Below, piece after piece: positions 16,901-20,184 of a stretch of 20,184 bases of DNA; within the stretch, counting starts at the first letter, position 1; every line of letters begins with the position of its first letter. The position numbers and the translations under genes are program-made. This DNA is from Apostichopus californicus (taxonomy: Eukaryota; Echinodermata; Holothuroidea; Aspidochirotida; Stichopodidae). The DNA is taken from assembly GCA_020650975.1 (NCBI GenBank), contig JAIPMN010027877.1:437-20620 (forward strand). The letters run 5' to 3'. The notes under the pieces were generated by a model that did no database searches, was not told the origin of the DNA, and saw only the letters and a program-made list of their open reading frames with translations.

Positions 16901-19870
16901 TGTTAGATACAATACAATTTTGCAAAGACAAACGCAGTAATGTTGTGTTCATTATTGACATTTTTAATATCATGCATGCACAAATTGCTTTTGCTTTTTG
17001 ACAGATAAATGACACCTCCGTAACAGGAAACTTGGTGACATCTTCTGCAGAACAGGTAACGGAGGGCAGTTTGTTTCTAGGACCCATACCAGGGGAGTTC
17101 ATGAGGACGTTCCATCATACCCCACAGGTGAGTACCGGTATACTAAACTCTGCATGTAGCTGCAGCTAATAGACGTAAGAAATAAAGTCAATAAAATTGT
17201 CTATTACCAGAGCTCTAGTTCATGTCGGTTTTTATGAAAGGACAGAGAGAAGTATCACTCAAACATTGGCTGAAGTTCTGGCTACCCTCATCTGTTTGAT
17301 ATCACTTATTTAATCTTCCTAAAACAGAAAAAGCCAAAATTAGTTTGTGTCAATGATTATTCAAATCATTGTAAACTAAACATTTTCTACAACGACTCCT
17401 TGTTTGGTTGACATATGATAATGTTTAAAACTTTTTGTTACGTTGCTATTCTGAAGGTACAAATAAGTACATAGAGCCCATGAATATGCGAATACTTTTT
17501 CCGGTGAACATACATTGATAGAAATCATTGTTTTCTCTGGTCCTCTGACATTATGCGAAAGGTTACCGTTTGTGTCGCAAAACAGATTTTCATGAAAATT
17601 TATCCTTACAGTGAAACTTTAAAATTGATTGAAACTGTCTGTAAATGCTTTTCCTGGTTCTGTACTGGTACTTTCTAGTAATTTCGATTTGTATCATATC
17701 AAAGAGAATAATTAGCTTTCCAGGTTTCCATAGCAACTTAATGGTTAATACATTTTATTATTTCCAAAATATGAAAAAAAAAGTCTTCTGTATGCAAACT
17801 GTCTTATGCATCTTTGCATTTTGACACTTTATAATGCAATAAGAAATATATTATTTTCCTGACCAAATTTTCATACAAATTTGCTGTTGTAGGTGGAGGT
17901 GATTGTCAATGGAATTCCATCTAGGTGTGATGGTAATTGTAGTTTTGCTTACTCAGCCGATGCCACACCAACTGTCACTGCCGTTAGTCCTACTGCTGGT
18001 AAGATAACAACACTGTCAAGGACCTGTATTCCTGAGATAAGGCACAGTGTCAAAAGAACTAGGGGGCTGCAGCCTCCTGCACCCAGGCTGCAGCCTCCTG
18101 CACCCAGCATAGACTGGTGCACTGCATAGACTGGTTGCACTGCATAGACTTGTGCACTGCATTGACTGGTGCACTGCATAGACTGGTTGGCACAGCAGTT
18201 GTAGGACTTGTATTTCTCAATTCTAAACAAAAATTGTTCTTGATTTCCAAGTTTCCTTAATTTCCTATCTTTCTTGTTTTTCTTTATAACAAGTTTATCT
18301 TTTTTGTTTTGATCTAGGAAATGGCTGTGACAACACCAGCATTACCCTGTCAGGCACAAGTTTCAGTGAATCATACTGGGAAAACTTTGTAATGGTCGGA
18401 GATGAAGAGTGTGTGGTTACGAACAGCACAACAACATCCATTACATGCACTGTGGGCATCGCAACGGCCGGATACTACAATGTGTCTGTGATGGTTGAAG
18501 GGAAGGGCTACGCAACTCACCCAGGCGGTAAGAAACTTCCACACTTGCTCTATGGCATGATTTAGTCACTTTCTAAGGCACAAAACCAAGTGAATCTCAA
18601 CCGTAAAACATGAAGGATCTTACCGGACTATCATGTATCTGCTTGATGATAGTTAACTTTCCATTCCATATCTCTGGAACTGAGGTAGTTAGTGTCCCAG
18701 CATGTGTTGCTCCTCACAGTAGATGCATGGTCTCTGAAATGTTTGAACATGACATAGTCTTGTTCTTTGATTGATATTTCTTTTTTCATCCAACGAAGTT
18801 GCCAACATTTCAGACTTATTCTGTTTGTTTCCATTTTCAGGTGCGGTGGAGTTTGAACACGAACTGAAAATAACTTCATTCAGCCCCTCTGAGGGTAGTA
18901 ATGCCGGTAAGCTGTTTGAATGTTATCCTTAGTGTATGGTTTAACTGTGTCATTGAGTCCTTTACGGTTCTACATGGGACCTGTATATGAAGATGGTCGT
19001 GTATTGCCGTTGGTACTTGGCCCTCCTGTGAATAAACATGTAGTATGAAAAACTTAACATGAAAAAGATCAATACCGAAAAAGTCTTTATACTTCATATA
19101 CATTTGTCTTGACTTACGACTTTTTTCCACAATTATTCATCTATGTCCCAATTTTAAGTTTCAAAAACAGATGATGTCCAAGTTTATGCTTCATTAAAAT
19201 ATAAAGCATAAACTTGGACCTTTGAAAGAAAAATGGACAATTGAATTTGACATGTGATGAAAATGTTTGAAAATGAGTGAAGTTAGAAACACTACTCAAC
19301 TAACTAAAGAAGACACTTAGGAGAGGATGCAATTATTGACCTTTTTTGCAACTTTTCAAATTCCGTTTGTTTCCTTGTCGTCCATTGAGGACCACAATTT
19401 GTACTATTCGAACTCAAGCATTTGCATCTCAACATTGTTTTGTTTGTTACTCTCTGTTGTTATGATGGAACTTTGTTCAGAAACTATTTGAGACACCTAT
19501 ATCATCTCAAAATGAATAAATAAGTGAAATAAAAATGAAATGGATTTTTTGAGAATAAGATGTCACATTTTTTAATGATGTCCGTTGGGAATTATTTCTT
19601 GTGCTCCTCACTTCTTTCTCTCCATGCTCTTTTCAAACATCCGTTTTTACTCATCACTTTGGAAATTGGTAAAATTTGAAGCACAATTACCTTTTTTTCC
19701 CCTTTTTCTTATTTTTTTTTGTCACTGTCACAGGTGGCACTGAAGTCACAATTGAAGGTTGTGGATTCAGCACGGACCTGAATCAGAATAATTTGACTTT
19801 CGGCGGACGGGATTGTCTCGTGACATCAGCGACACAAGTACAGTTGGTTTGTGTGATCTCAATAGAAGAT
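1818..19870 (+). CDS. PKHD1L1: Fibrocystin-L (PKHD1L1), internal part of the gene, 22 exons
   Basis: Joining 1818-1914, 2416-2473, 2619-2724, 3827-3877, 4336-4412, 7492-7605, 8762-8863, 9149-9284, 9767-9989, 10199-10450, 11004-11136, 11729-11875, 12861-13264, 14303-14427, 14901-15067, 15501-15797, 16203-16357, 17005-17127, 17893-17998, 18318-18527, 18841-18906 and 19734-19870 gives one open frame of 1,095 residues. Domains by spliced residue: IPT/TIG 1 tail 1-32, IPT/TIG 2 about 40-165, IPT/TIG 3 about 169-221, PA14 about 229-390, linker and jelly-roll-like region about 400-920, IPT/TIG 4 about 943-1032, IPT/TIG 5 from about 1036. Family hallmarks include TPTIQTVSPSSGTP, RGTFIG, YPGNRG, RPEDKREIAY, CGRSSLRNP, NQLCFGYRG, AASPPIGGTFD and PQVEVIVNGIP, each close to the human protein as I remember it. 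Fibrocystin-L is a very large type I membrane protein with a huge ectodomain; in mammals it is known from stereocilia coats and immune cells. About 15 N-glycosylation sequons fit an extracellular role. The signal peptide, parallel-beta-helix repeats and transmembrane segment lie outside the window. The paralogue PKHD1 is less likely, because the PA14-containing order is typical of PKHD1L1. Confidence 0.93.
1915..2415 (+). other. PKHD1L1: Intron, 501 bp
   Basis: GT-AG intron between the IPT/TIG 1 and IPT/TIG 2 exons. It is AT-rich with a pyrimidine tract before the acceptor. No other feature was recognised. Confidence 0.8.
2416..2473 (+). CDS. PKHD1L1: PKHD1L1 exon: start of IPT/TIG 2 (residues 33-51)
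   Basis: A long T tract and tattgtag form the acceptor; the donor is gtaagg. The exon runs from phase 0 to phase 1. It encodes TPTIQTVSPSSGTP, the classic first strand of an IPT/TIG domain. It is nearly identical in pattern to the start of human IPT 2, which anchors the family assignment. Confidence 0.9.
2574..2614. repeat. Simple repeat (tacatacata / ttta / poly-T)
   Basis: A short tatacatacatacat run merges into ttta repeats and a T tract that serves as the polypyrimidine tract of the acceptor at 2618. Confidence 0.8.
2619..2724 (+). CDS. PKHD1L1: PKHD1L1 exon: middle of IPT/TIG 2 (residues 52-87)
   Basis: The acceptor is a T-rich tract with tttgtag; the donor is gtgatt. Phase is 1 in, 2 out. 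It encodes SLLTVRGKLFTAYYDNSQ, the L-T-V-x-G-x-x-F strand of the domain, then an acidic loop ending in DREIQR. The loop has the same position as in human IPT 2. Confidence 0.9.
2725..3826 (+). other. PKHD1L1: Intron, 1,102 bp
   Basis: AT-rich intron that contains the long fold-back at 2883-2993. The remainder, including 3000-3800, shows no coding pattern on either strand. Confidence 0.8.
2883..2993. repeat. 111-bp imperfect inverted repeat (fold-back, MITE-like remnant)
   Basis: Arms 2883-2905 and 2971-2993 are reverse complements at 22 of 23 bases. A second inner pair, ttttaaaggattt near 2933 and aaatcctgtaaaa near 2951, pairs at 12 of 13. The centre holds the palindrome accatatggt. The structure could be a short fold-back transposable element or a transcribed hairpin. 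No clear target duplication was seen. Confidence 0.75.
3827..3877 (+). CDS. PKHD1L1: PKHD1L1 exon: IPT/TIG 2, 51-bp small exon (residues 87-104)
   Basis: This is the smallest exon in the model. The acceptor is tatttcag and the donor gtaagt. It encodes RVFWGSYVCDPVDEDGNL. The pattern V-x-x-G-x-x-x-C corresponds to the strand and first cysteine of IPT 2. Phase is 2 in, 2 out, so its length is a multiple of three and skipping would keep frame. Confidence 0.87.
3878..4335 (+). other. PKHD1L1: Intron, 458 bp
   Basis: GT-AG intron. A G-rich run (about 4252-4275, repeated ggggag) is the only local structure seen. Confidence 0.75.
4336..4412 (+). CDS. PKHD1L1: PKHD1L1 exon: IPT/TIG 2 (residues 104-130)
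   Basis: The acceptor is tgttacag and the donor gtaaga; phase is 2 in, 1 out. It encodes YGIALDNGGTSSYGTLQC and then RGTFIG. The second cysteine of the domain and the T-G-T-F-I-G-like turn align with the human protein. Confidence 0.9.
6224..6251. repeat. Short perfect hairpin, 11-bp stem
   Basis: The arms accagggagtt and aactccctggt enclose a six-base loop. The motif gtatcacc also occurs directly on both sides. It lies deep in an intron, so no role is assigned. Confidence 0.6.
7188..7310. repeat. GA-rich low-complexity tract
   Basis: It starts with repeated gga triplets and is followed by G runs, then mixed GA sequence. The sense strand is purine-rich. Confidence 0.8.
7492..7605 (+). CDS. 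PKHD1L1: PKHD1L1 exon: end of IPT/TIG 2 (residues 130-168)
   Basis: The acceptor is ttctcgtag and the donor gtaaca. Phase is 1 in, 1 out, with 114 bp, so the exon is frame-neutral. It encodes SYLVSKNYGRSWSLPSS and ELYHFQSHA. The N-Y-G-R-S motif matches the vertebrate N-D-Y-G-R-S strand. It lies after the largest intron in the window (3.1 kb); the phase and the protein alignment continue without a gap, so no exon seems to be missing. Confidence 0.9.
7711..7800. repeat. Tandem repeat, about 23 bp, four copies
   Basis: The unit tatactgaaataattcatcc starts at 7711, 7735, 7758 and 7780, with unit lengths 24, 23 and 22. The third copy is diverged. It lies in the intron 7606-8761; the open frame 7513-7896 that covers it is an exon run-on. 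Confidence 0.85.
7801..8510 (+). other. Intron interior, nothing recognised
   Basis: This is the middle of the 7606-8761 intron. A short open frame (7929-8189) shows no protein family pattern and lacks splice-site support in the needed phase. Confidence 0.6.
8511..8730. repeat. Three direct copies of a 72-77-bp unit next to an acceptor
   Basis: Copies start with tataaagtaatcataaa at 8515, 8587 and 8664 and end in ccagcagattatgcctat. They differ at only a few bases, so the triplication is recent. The array ends about 30 bp before the acceptor of the exon at 8762 and occupies the likely branch-point zone. Confidence 0.92.
8762..8863 (+). CDS. PKHD1L1: PKHD1L1 exon: start of IPT/TIG 3 (residues 168-202)
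   Basis: The acceptor is cccattcatag and the donor gtaagt; phase is 1 in, 1 out (102 bp). It encodes VEPSVGSVAGGLLVTVTG, a textbook IPT/TIG opening (P-x-x-G-x-x-x-G-G-x-x-x-T-V-x-G), followed by NFFDDDTVVLIGG. Confidence 0.93.
9149..9284 (+). CDS. PKHD1L1: PKHD1L1 exon: end of IPT/TIG 3 and start of PA14 (residues 202-247)
   Basis: The acceptor is ctgtcgcag and the donor gtgagt; phase is 1 in, 2 out. It encodes QPCEIYNQTVMMIECLTS, which holds the two IPT cysteines, then YPGNRGMNKEIWLDSF. The Y-P-G-x-R-G-x-x-x-E-x-W motif is the entry strand of the PA14 domain in fibrocystin-L. NQT is a likely glycosylation site. Confidence 0.92.
9501..9674. repeat. 86-bp direct duplication carrying acceptor-like sites
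   Basis: Copies 9501-9586 and 9587-9674 share the order ggtgggg...aactgggt, then a T tract, an AG and tgtacagtgttggtgctag. The T tract plus AG (AG ends at 9553 and 9639) looks like a 3' splice site in both copies. The true acceptor for this intron is at 9766. Confidence 0.9.
9767..9989 (+). CDS. PKHD1L1: PKHD1L1 exon: PA14 domain, first part (residues 247-321)
   Basis: The acceptor is ttttctcatag and the donor gtacat; phase is 2 in, 0 out. The upstream reading frame stays open into the intron, so an in-frame ATG at 9735 is not a real start. It encodes FIGRLRGYYRPPRDGYYAF, then CDDRSYLYLSNSTRPEDK. F-x-G-x-x-x-x-P-x-x-G-x-Y-x-F and D-D-R-x-x-L-x-L-S are standard PA14 motifs. PA14 domains are beta-barrels often linked to carbohydrate binding; no ligand can be read from the sequence. 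Confidence 0.94.
10199..10450 (+). CDS. PKHD1L1: PKHD1L1 exon: PA14 domain, second part (residues 322-405)
   Basis: The acceptor is cccttttcag and the donor gtgagt; phase is 0 in, 0 out, 252 bp. It encodes REIAYCPDHGSDYF, then KIYLLGGEYYYMEATLLEW and AAYVRVGVHMF. The G-x-x-Y-Y-x-E strand and V-x-V-G strand complete the PA14 barrel. The segment ends in an acidic, polar stretch (NEQQRLNVSSVEEDEVQ) leading to the linker. Confidence 0.94.
10451..11003 (+). other. PKHD1L1: Intron, 553 bp
   Basis: AT-rich GT-AG intron after the PA14 domain. Nothing else recognised; the open frame at 10458-10643 has no family pattern. Confidence 0.75.
11004..11136 (+). CDS. PKHD1L1: PKHD1L1 exon: post-PA14 linker (residues 406-450)
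   Basis: The acceptor is aatttgacag and the donor gtaagg; phase is 0 in, 1 out. It encodes ELQVLVIKYVYCNATVAGTC and then KYTLSFMGEVT. Two cysteines are spaced as in the vertebrate linker, and the last strand, Y-x-L-x-F, precedes the next module. NAT is a sequon. Confidence 0.88.
11294..11352. repeat. Pyrimidine tract (CT-rich, sense strand)
   Basis: It consists of almost only C and T, with repeated cctcccc and ctctcc blocks. It lies in the intron upstream of the exon at 11729. Confidence 0.9.
11551..11656. repeat. 21-bp tandem repeat, five copies
   Basis: The unit attttctatcgaattatcta starts at 11551, 11572, 11593, 11614 and 11635, spaced exactly 21 bp. The period is a multiple of three, but stop codons and the lack of splice sites argue against coding. 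It lies about 70 bp before an acceptor. Confidence 0.92.
11729..11875 (+). CDS. PKHD1L1: PKHD1L1 exon: linker module with S-E-V-E-S-A-L-N-A-L motif (residues 450-499)
   Basis: The acceptor is tctgtcttcag and the donor gtaata; phase is 1 in, 1 out with 147 bp, so it is frame-neutral. It encodes STPSEVESALNALSAM, an amphipathic helix-like segment, then an acidic run (SSDEEEEDLM) and YFISFIKST. The human protein has a matching 'x-x-L-Q-S-A-L-N-D-L' segment at this place. Low-complexity pyrimidine and purine tracts lie in the introns on either side. Confidence 0.9.
11930..12400. repeat. Purine-rich tracts and a GGATAGGAGAGGAG minisatellite
   Basis: A first GA-rich tract lies at about 11937-11988. 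From 12109 to 12400 the core taggagagga recurs some 15-20 times at irregular spacing of about 12-20 bp, with G runs of four to five. The long Ser/Pro/Leu-rich open frames on the minus strand here are a result of the repeat and not genes. Confidence 0.95.
12444..12498. repeat. 9-bp inverted repeat in intron
   Basis: cgacacagt (12444-12452) and actgtgtcg (12490-12498) are perfect reverse complements, separated by 37 AT-rich bases. They may be the ends of a tiny fold-back or chance. The rest of the intron to 12860 holds nothing recognisable. Confidence 0.5.
12861..13264 (+). CDS. PKHD1L1: PKHD1L1 exon: largest exon, linker and start of jelly-roll-like region (residues 499-633)
   Basis: The acceptor is gatcatttcag and the donor gtaacg; phase is 1 in, 0 out, 404 bp. 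It encodes FSIVLDGVASDPISFSM and TAAEVQDVLVDM, a second copy of the helix-like motif seen in the exon before. It continues with SQDFEGTVTGYETGTRTTEA, then FCGRSSLRNPGEIFKAG and FDVQYVNQ. The C-G-R-x-S-L-x-N-P motif is strongly conserved with vertebrates. The last 19 bases and the donor are tandemly duplicated just downstream. An ATG inside the upstream intron at 12848 is not a real start. Confidence 0.93.
13246..14162. repeat. 67-bp tandem duplication covering an exon end and its donor, split by an insertion
   Basis: Copy 1 is 13246-13312, copy 2 starts at 13313, and a 19-base piece of copy 3 lies at 14144-14162. Each copy has tgtacagta-gtgaatcag. Copies 1 and 2 are followed by gtaacg; copy 3 continues with atatca, so its donor is lost. 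Taking out the inserted element plus one target copy (764 bp) places copy 3 exactly 67 bp after copy 2. Confidence 0.95.
13376..14133. mobile_element. 758-bp non-autonomous DNA transposon (MITE-like) in an intron
   Basis: The element begins cagtgttctcc and ends ggagaacactg, an 11-bp perfect terminal inverted repeat. Imperfect pairing extends to about 30 bp and includes gacaaaa-type sequence. It is flanked by cctata on both sides (13370-13375 and 14134-14139), a 6-bp target duplication. The right end carries four copies of gtccgggc(g/a) (14019, 14040, 14059, 14090), the last forming a 9-bp stem palindrome at 14090-14110. The left end carries two gtaatcgccg units and a palindrome at 13445-13465. 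It is more GC-rich at both ends than its surroundings. No transposase is encoded; the open frame 13974-14198 just translates the subterminal repeats. CAGTG ends recall hAT elements, but the visible 6-bp target duplication is shorter than the 8 bp expected, so the superfamily is left open. Confidence 0.9.
14303..14427 (+). CDS. PKHD1L1: PKHD1L1 exon: jelly-roll-like region (residues 634-675)
   Basis: The acceptor is ccgtttcccag and the donor gtaaga; phase is 0 in, 2 out. It encodes LCFGYRGAIDDYLRIGVAW, then an acidic serine-rich loop and TLSVGYDAL. Together with the previous exon it restores the conserved N-Q-L-C-x-x-Y-x-G motif, which confirms that the transposon-bearing intron is spliced at 13264/14303. 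Confidence 0.93.
14428..14900 (+). other. PKHD1L1: Intron, 473 bp
   Basis: GT-AG intron inside the jelly-roll-like region. A short tgtgtgtatgtgtgtg run near 14620 is the only notable feature. Confidence 0.75.
14901..15067 (+). CDS. PKHD1L1: PKHD1L1 exon: end of jelly-roll-like region (residues 675-731)
   Basis: The acceptor is ttttactgcag and the donor gtaagg; phase is 2 in, 1 out. It encodes NWKYLCVDLEQKVLDTWIG, then KVHVIEVFGDVYSGYYIDNL and FIGSSPDN. The W-x-Y-x-C-x-D-L strand and the Y-I-D-x-x-x-I-G end look like the last strands of a lectin-like or MAM-like beta-sandwich. The fold is inference; the match to vertebrate fibrocystin-L is clear. Confidence 0.93.
15068..15500 (+). other. PKHD1L1: Intron, 433 bp
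   Basis: GT-AG intron. It happens to be open in some frames (for example 14996-15376), but those frames run on from the exon in a wrong phase and show no family pattern. Confidence 0.75.
15501..15797 (+). CDS. PKHD1L1: PKHD1L1 exon: linker between jelly-roll-like region and IPT/TIG 4 (residues 731-830)
   Basis: The acceptor is ctgtcatcag and the donor a weak gtttgt; phase is 1 in, 1 out (297 bp). It encodes SFSITFMPAECGYNFPLMGI, ENPSWPLNVTLEVVRDQ and AASPPIGGTFDLFQDN. The A-A-S-P-P-x-x-G-x-F-D motif matches the human protein. Sequons are NDS, NVS and NVT. The stretch after the exon is pyrimidine-rich, so the donor choice rests mainly on phase and protein continuity. Confidence 0.92.
15798..16202 (+). 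other. PKHD1L1: Intron, 405 bp
   Basis: It starts with gtttgt and a pyrimidine-rich stretch with ttgttgttgttg near 15867, and ends in tttcag. Nothing else was recognised. Confidence 0.75.
16203..16357 (+). CDS. PKHD1L1: PKHD1L1 exon: linker, third helix-like module (residues 830-881)
   Basis: The acceptor is tgaatttcag and the donor a weak gtcatt; phase is 1 in, 0 out. It encodes SSASKMKSLLQAYFDVGSVD, a third copy of the S-A-x-x-(M/V)-x-x-x-L pattern, then GSCSGYQWDISWTSKGG and QPLIQ. G-x-C-x-G-Y-x-W-x-I-x-W is strongly conserved with vertebrates. Confidence 0.93.
16358..17004 (+). other. PKHD1L1: Intron, 647 bp
   Basis: AT-rich GT-AG intron with a weak donor (gtcatt). No repeat or coding pattern seen. 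Confidence 0.75.
17005..17127 (+). CDS. PKHD1L1: PKHD1L1 exon: linker before IPT/TIG 4 (residues 882-922)
   Basis: The acceptor is gctttttgacag and the donor gtgagt; phase is 0 in, 0 out (123 bp). It encodes INDTSVTGNLVTSSAEQVTE and GSLFLGPIPGEFMRTFHHTPQ-type sequence. I-N-D-(T/S)-x-x-x-G and the L-R-T-x-x-x-x-P-Q end have clear vertebrate counterparts. An internal aacag|gtaacg inside the exon resembles a donor but its use would shift the frame. Confidence 0.9.
17128..17892 (+). other. PKHD1L1: Intron, 765 bp
   Basis: AT-rich GT-AG intron before the IPT/TIG 4 entry exon. No repeat or coding pattern seen. Confidence 0.75.
17893..17998 (+). CDS. PKHD1L1: PKHD1L1 exon: entry to IPT/TIG 4 (residues 923-958)
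   Basis: The acceptor is tgctgttgtag and the donor gtaaga; phase is 0 in, 1 out. It encodes VEVIVNGIPSRCDGNCSFAY, one of the most conserved segments of the protein (V-E-V-x-V-N-G-I-P-x-x-C-x-G-x-C), then TPTVTAVSPTAG, the first strand of IPT/TIG 4. The in-frame ATG at 17893 is not at the exon base; the first codon is GTG, and the ATG seen in another frame is coincidental. Confidence 0.93.
18065..18190. repeat. Two adjoining tandem arrays (21 bp x2, then 17-18 bp x5)
   Basis: ggctgcagcctcctgcaccc-type units lie at 18065-18085 and 18086-18106. They are followed at once by gcatagactggtgcact units at 18107, 18124, 18142, 18159 and 18176. Both are inside the 319-bp intron 17999-18317 and make up over a third of it. 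Cysteine/glutamine-rich minus-strand frames here are repeat artefacts. Confidence 0.92.
18318..18527 (+). CDS. PKHD1L1: PKHD1L1 exon: body of IPT/TIG 4 (residues 958-1028)
   Basis: The acceptor is ttttgatctag and the donor gtaaga; phase is 1 in, 1 out (210 bp). It encodes SITLSGTSFSESYWENFVMV, then the two domain cysteines in EECVVTNSTTTSITCTVG, and ATAGYYNVSVMVEGKGYA. This is a complete IPT/TIG strand set. There are sequons at NTS, NST and NVS. Confidence 0.93.
18528..18840 (+). other. PKHD1L1: Intron, 313 bp
   Basis: GT-AG intron within the IPT/TIG 4-5 junction. Nothing else recognised. Confidence 0.75.
18841..18906 (+). CDS. PKHD1L1: PKHD1L1 exon: junction of IPT/TIG 4 and 5 (residues 1028-1050)
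   Basis: The acceptor is tccattttcag and the donor gtaagc; phase is 1 in, 1 out (66 bp, frame-neutral). It encodes AVEFEHELKITSFSPSEGSN. The I-x-S-F-S-P-S-E-G strand opens IPT/TIG 5. Confidence 0.9.
18907..19733 (+). other. PKHD1L1: Intron, 827 bp
   Basis: AT-rich GT-AG intron holding the perfect hairpin at 19176-19219 and ending in a long T-rich tract before the acceptor. No coding pattern seen. Confidence 0.75.
19176..19219. repeat. Perfect 16-bp stem inverted repeat
   Basis: gtccaagtttatgctt (19176-19191) pairs without mismatch with aagcataaacttggac (19204-19219) across a 12-base AT-rich loop. Partial pairing (tttcaaa / tttgaaa) continues outside. It may be a fold-back remnant. Confidence 0.85.
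19734..19870 (+). CDS. PKHD1L1: PKHD1L1 exon: IPT/TIG 5, ends in a tandem repeat of its own donor (residues 1050-1095)
   Basis: The acceptor is tgtcacag. The exon encodes GGTEVTIEGCGFSTDLNQN, NLTFGGRDCLVTSATQVQLV and CVISIED, with the IPT cysteine pair in place. The chosen donor is the first gtaagt, at 19871, leaving phase 0. The last 35 exon bases belong to a 37-bp array in which the donor recurs eight more times. Choosing the second donor would shift phase, and any donor from the third on would include an in-frame TGA at 19928. The 5' end is firm; the 3' end is likely rather than proven. Confidence 0.82.
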
Positions 19871-20184
19871 GTAAGTACAGTTGGTTTGTGTGATCTCAAT
19901 AGAAGATGTAAGTACAGTTGGTTTGTGTGATCTCAATAGAAGATGTCAGTACAGTTGGTTTGTGTCATCTCAATAGAAGATGTAAGTACAGTTGGTTTGT
20001 GTCATCTCAATAGAAGATGTAAGTACAGTTGGTTTGTGTCATCTCAATAGAAGATGTAAGTACAGTTGGTTTGTTTCATCTCAATAGAAGATGTAAGTAC
20101 AGTTGGTTTGTGTCATCTCAATAGAAGATGTAAGTACAGTTGGTTTGTGTCATCTCAATAGAAGATGTAAGTACAGTTGGTTTG
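19836..20184. repeat. 37-bp tandem array that repeats a 5' splice site
   Basis: The unit is gtaagtacagttggtttgtg followed by t(g/c)atctcaatagaagat. About 9.4 copies run to the window edge. Donor-like GT sites recur at 19871, 19908, 19945, 19982, 20019, 20056, 20093, 20130 and 20167; all are gtaagt except gtcagt at 19945. The first copy is exon sequence. The first three units read gtgtgat, while later ones read gtgtcat or gtttcat, which shows stepwise expansion. Confidence 0.96.

Noticed and set aside
17949..18250. Minus-strand frames rich in Cys, Gln and Ser
   Set aside because: They are produced by the two tandem arrays at 18065-18190 and overlap the IPT/TIG 4 entry exon antisense.
19836..20184. 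CRISPR-like array of 37-bp repeats
   Set aside because: The repeats are head to tail without spacers, start inside a coding exon and sit in a eukaryotic gene.
1..20184. A novel defence or mobile gene system
   Set aside because: All convincing coding sequence belongs to one known gene; the rest is introns, repeats and one non-autonomous element.

Overview
This is eukaryotic genomic DNA read along one large, intron-rich gene on the + strand. Twenty-two consecutive coding exons between 1818 and 19870 join in one open frame. Every intron is GT-AG and the codon phase agrees at every junction. They encode 1,095 residues with no start or stop codon, so both ends of the gene lie outside the window. 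The protein is clearly fibrocystin-L (PKHD1L1). The layout is the end of IPT/TIG 1, then IPT/TIG 2 and 3, a PA14 domain, about 550 residues of cysteine-containing linker and jelly-roll-like sequence, then IPT/TIG 4 and the start of IPT/TIG 5. Compared from memory with the human protein (about 4,240 residues), this matches roughly the stretch from residue 100 to 1150. Many N-X-S/T sites fit an extracellular glycoprotein.

The organism is an animal. Short exons (51-404 bp), AT-rich introns of 0.2-3 kb, many young minisatellites, and protein that keeps domain order but diverges from vertebrates suggest a marine invertebrate deuterostome such as an echinoderm. That is inference; the sequence does not prove it.

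Layout: 1-1817 is upstream intron with one tentative extra exon (1045-1148). IPT/TIG 1-3 are encoded by 1818-9284, including a 3.1-kb intron at 4413-7491. The PA14 domain is encoded by the end of 9149-9284 plus 9767-10450. The linker and jelly-roll region spans 11004-17127. The later IPT/TIG domains span 17893-19870. No second gene, RNA gene, CRISPR array, promoter or polyA site could be supported on either strand.

The unusual content is structural. Two tandem duplications straddle 5' splice sites: a 67-bp unit at the end of the 404-bp exon and a 37-bp array running off the right edge. A 758-bp non-autonomous DNA transposon-like element lies inside the first of these, and removing it with one 6-bp target duplication restores the 67-bp period exactly. 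Other intron features include a 111-bp fold-back at 2883-2993, an 86-bp intron duplication that copies an acceptor-like site, and complementary pyrimidine and purine tracts flanking a frame-neutral exon. I found no new biochemical system.
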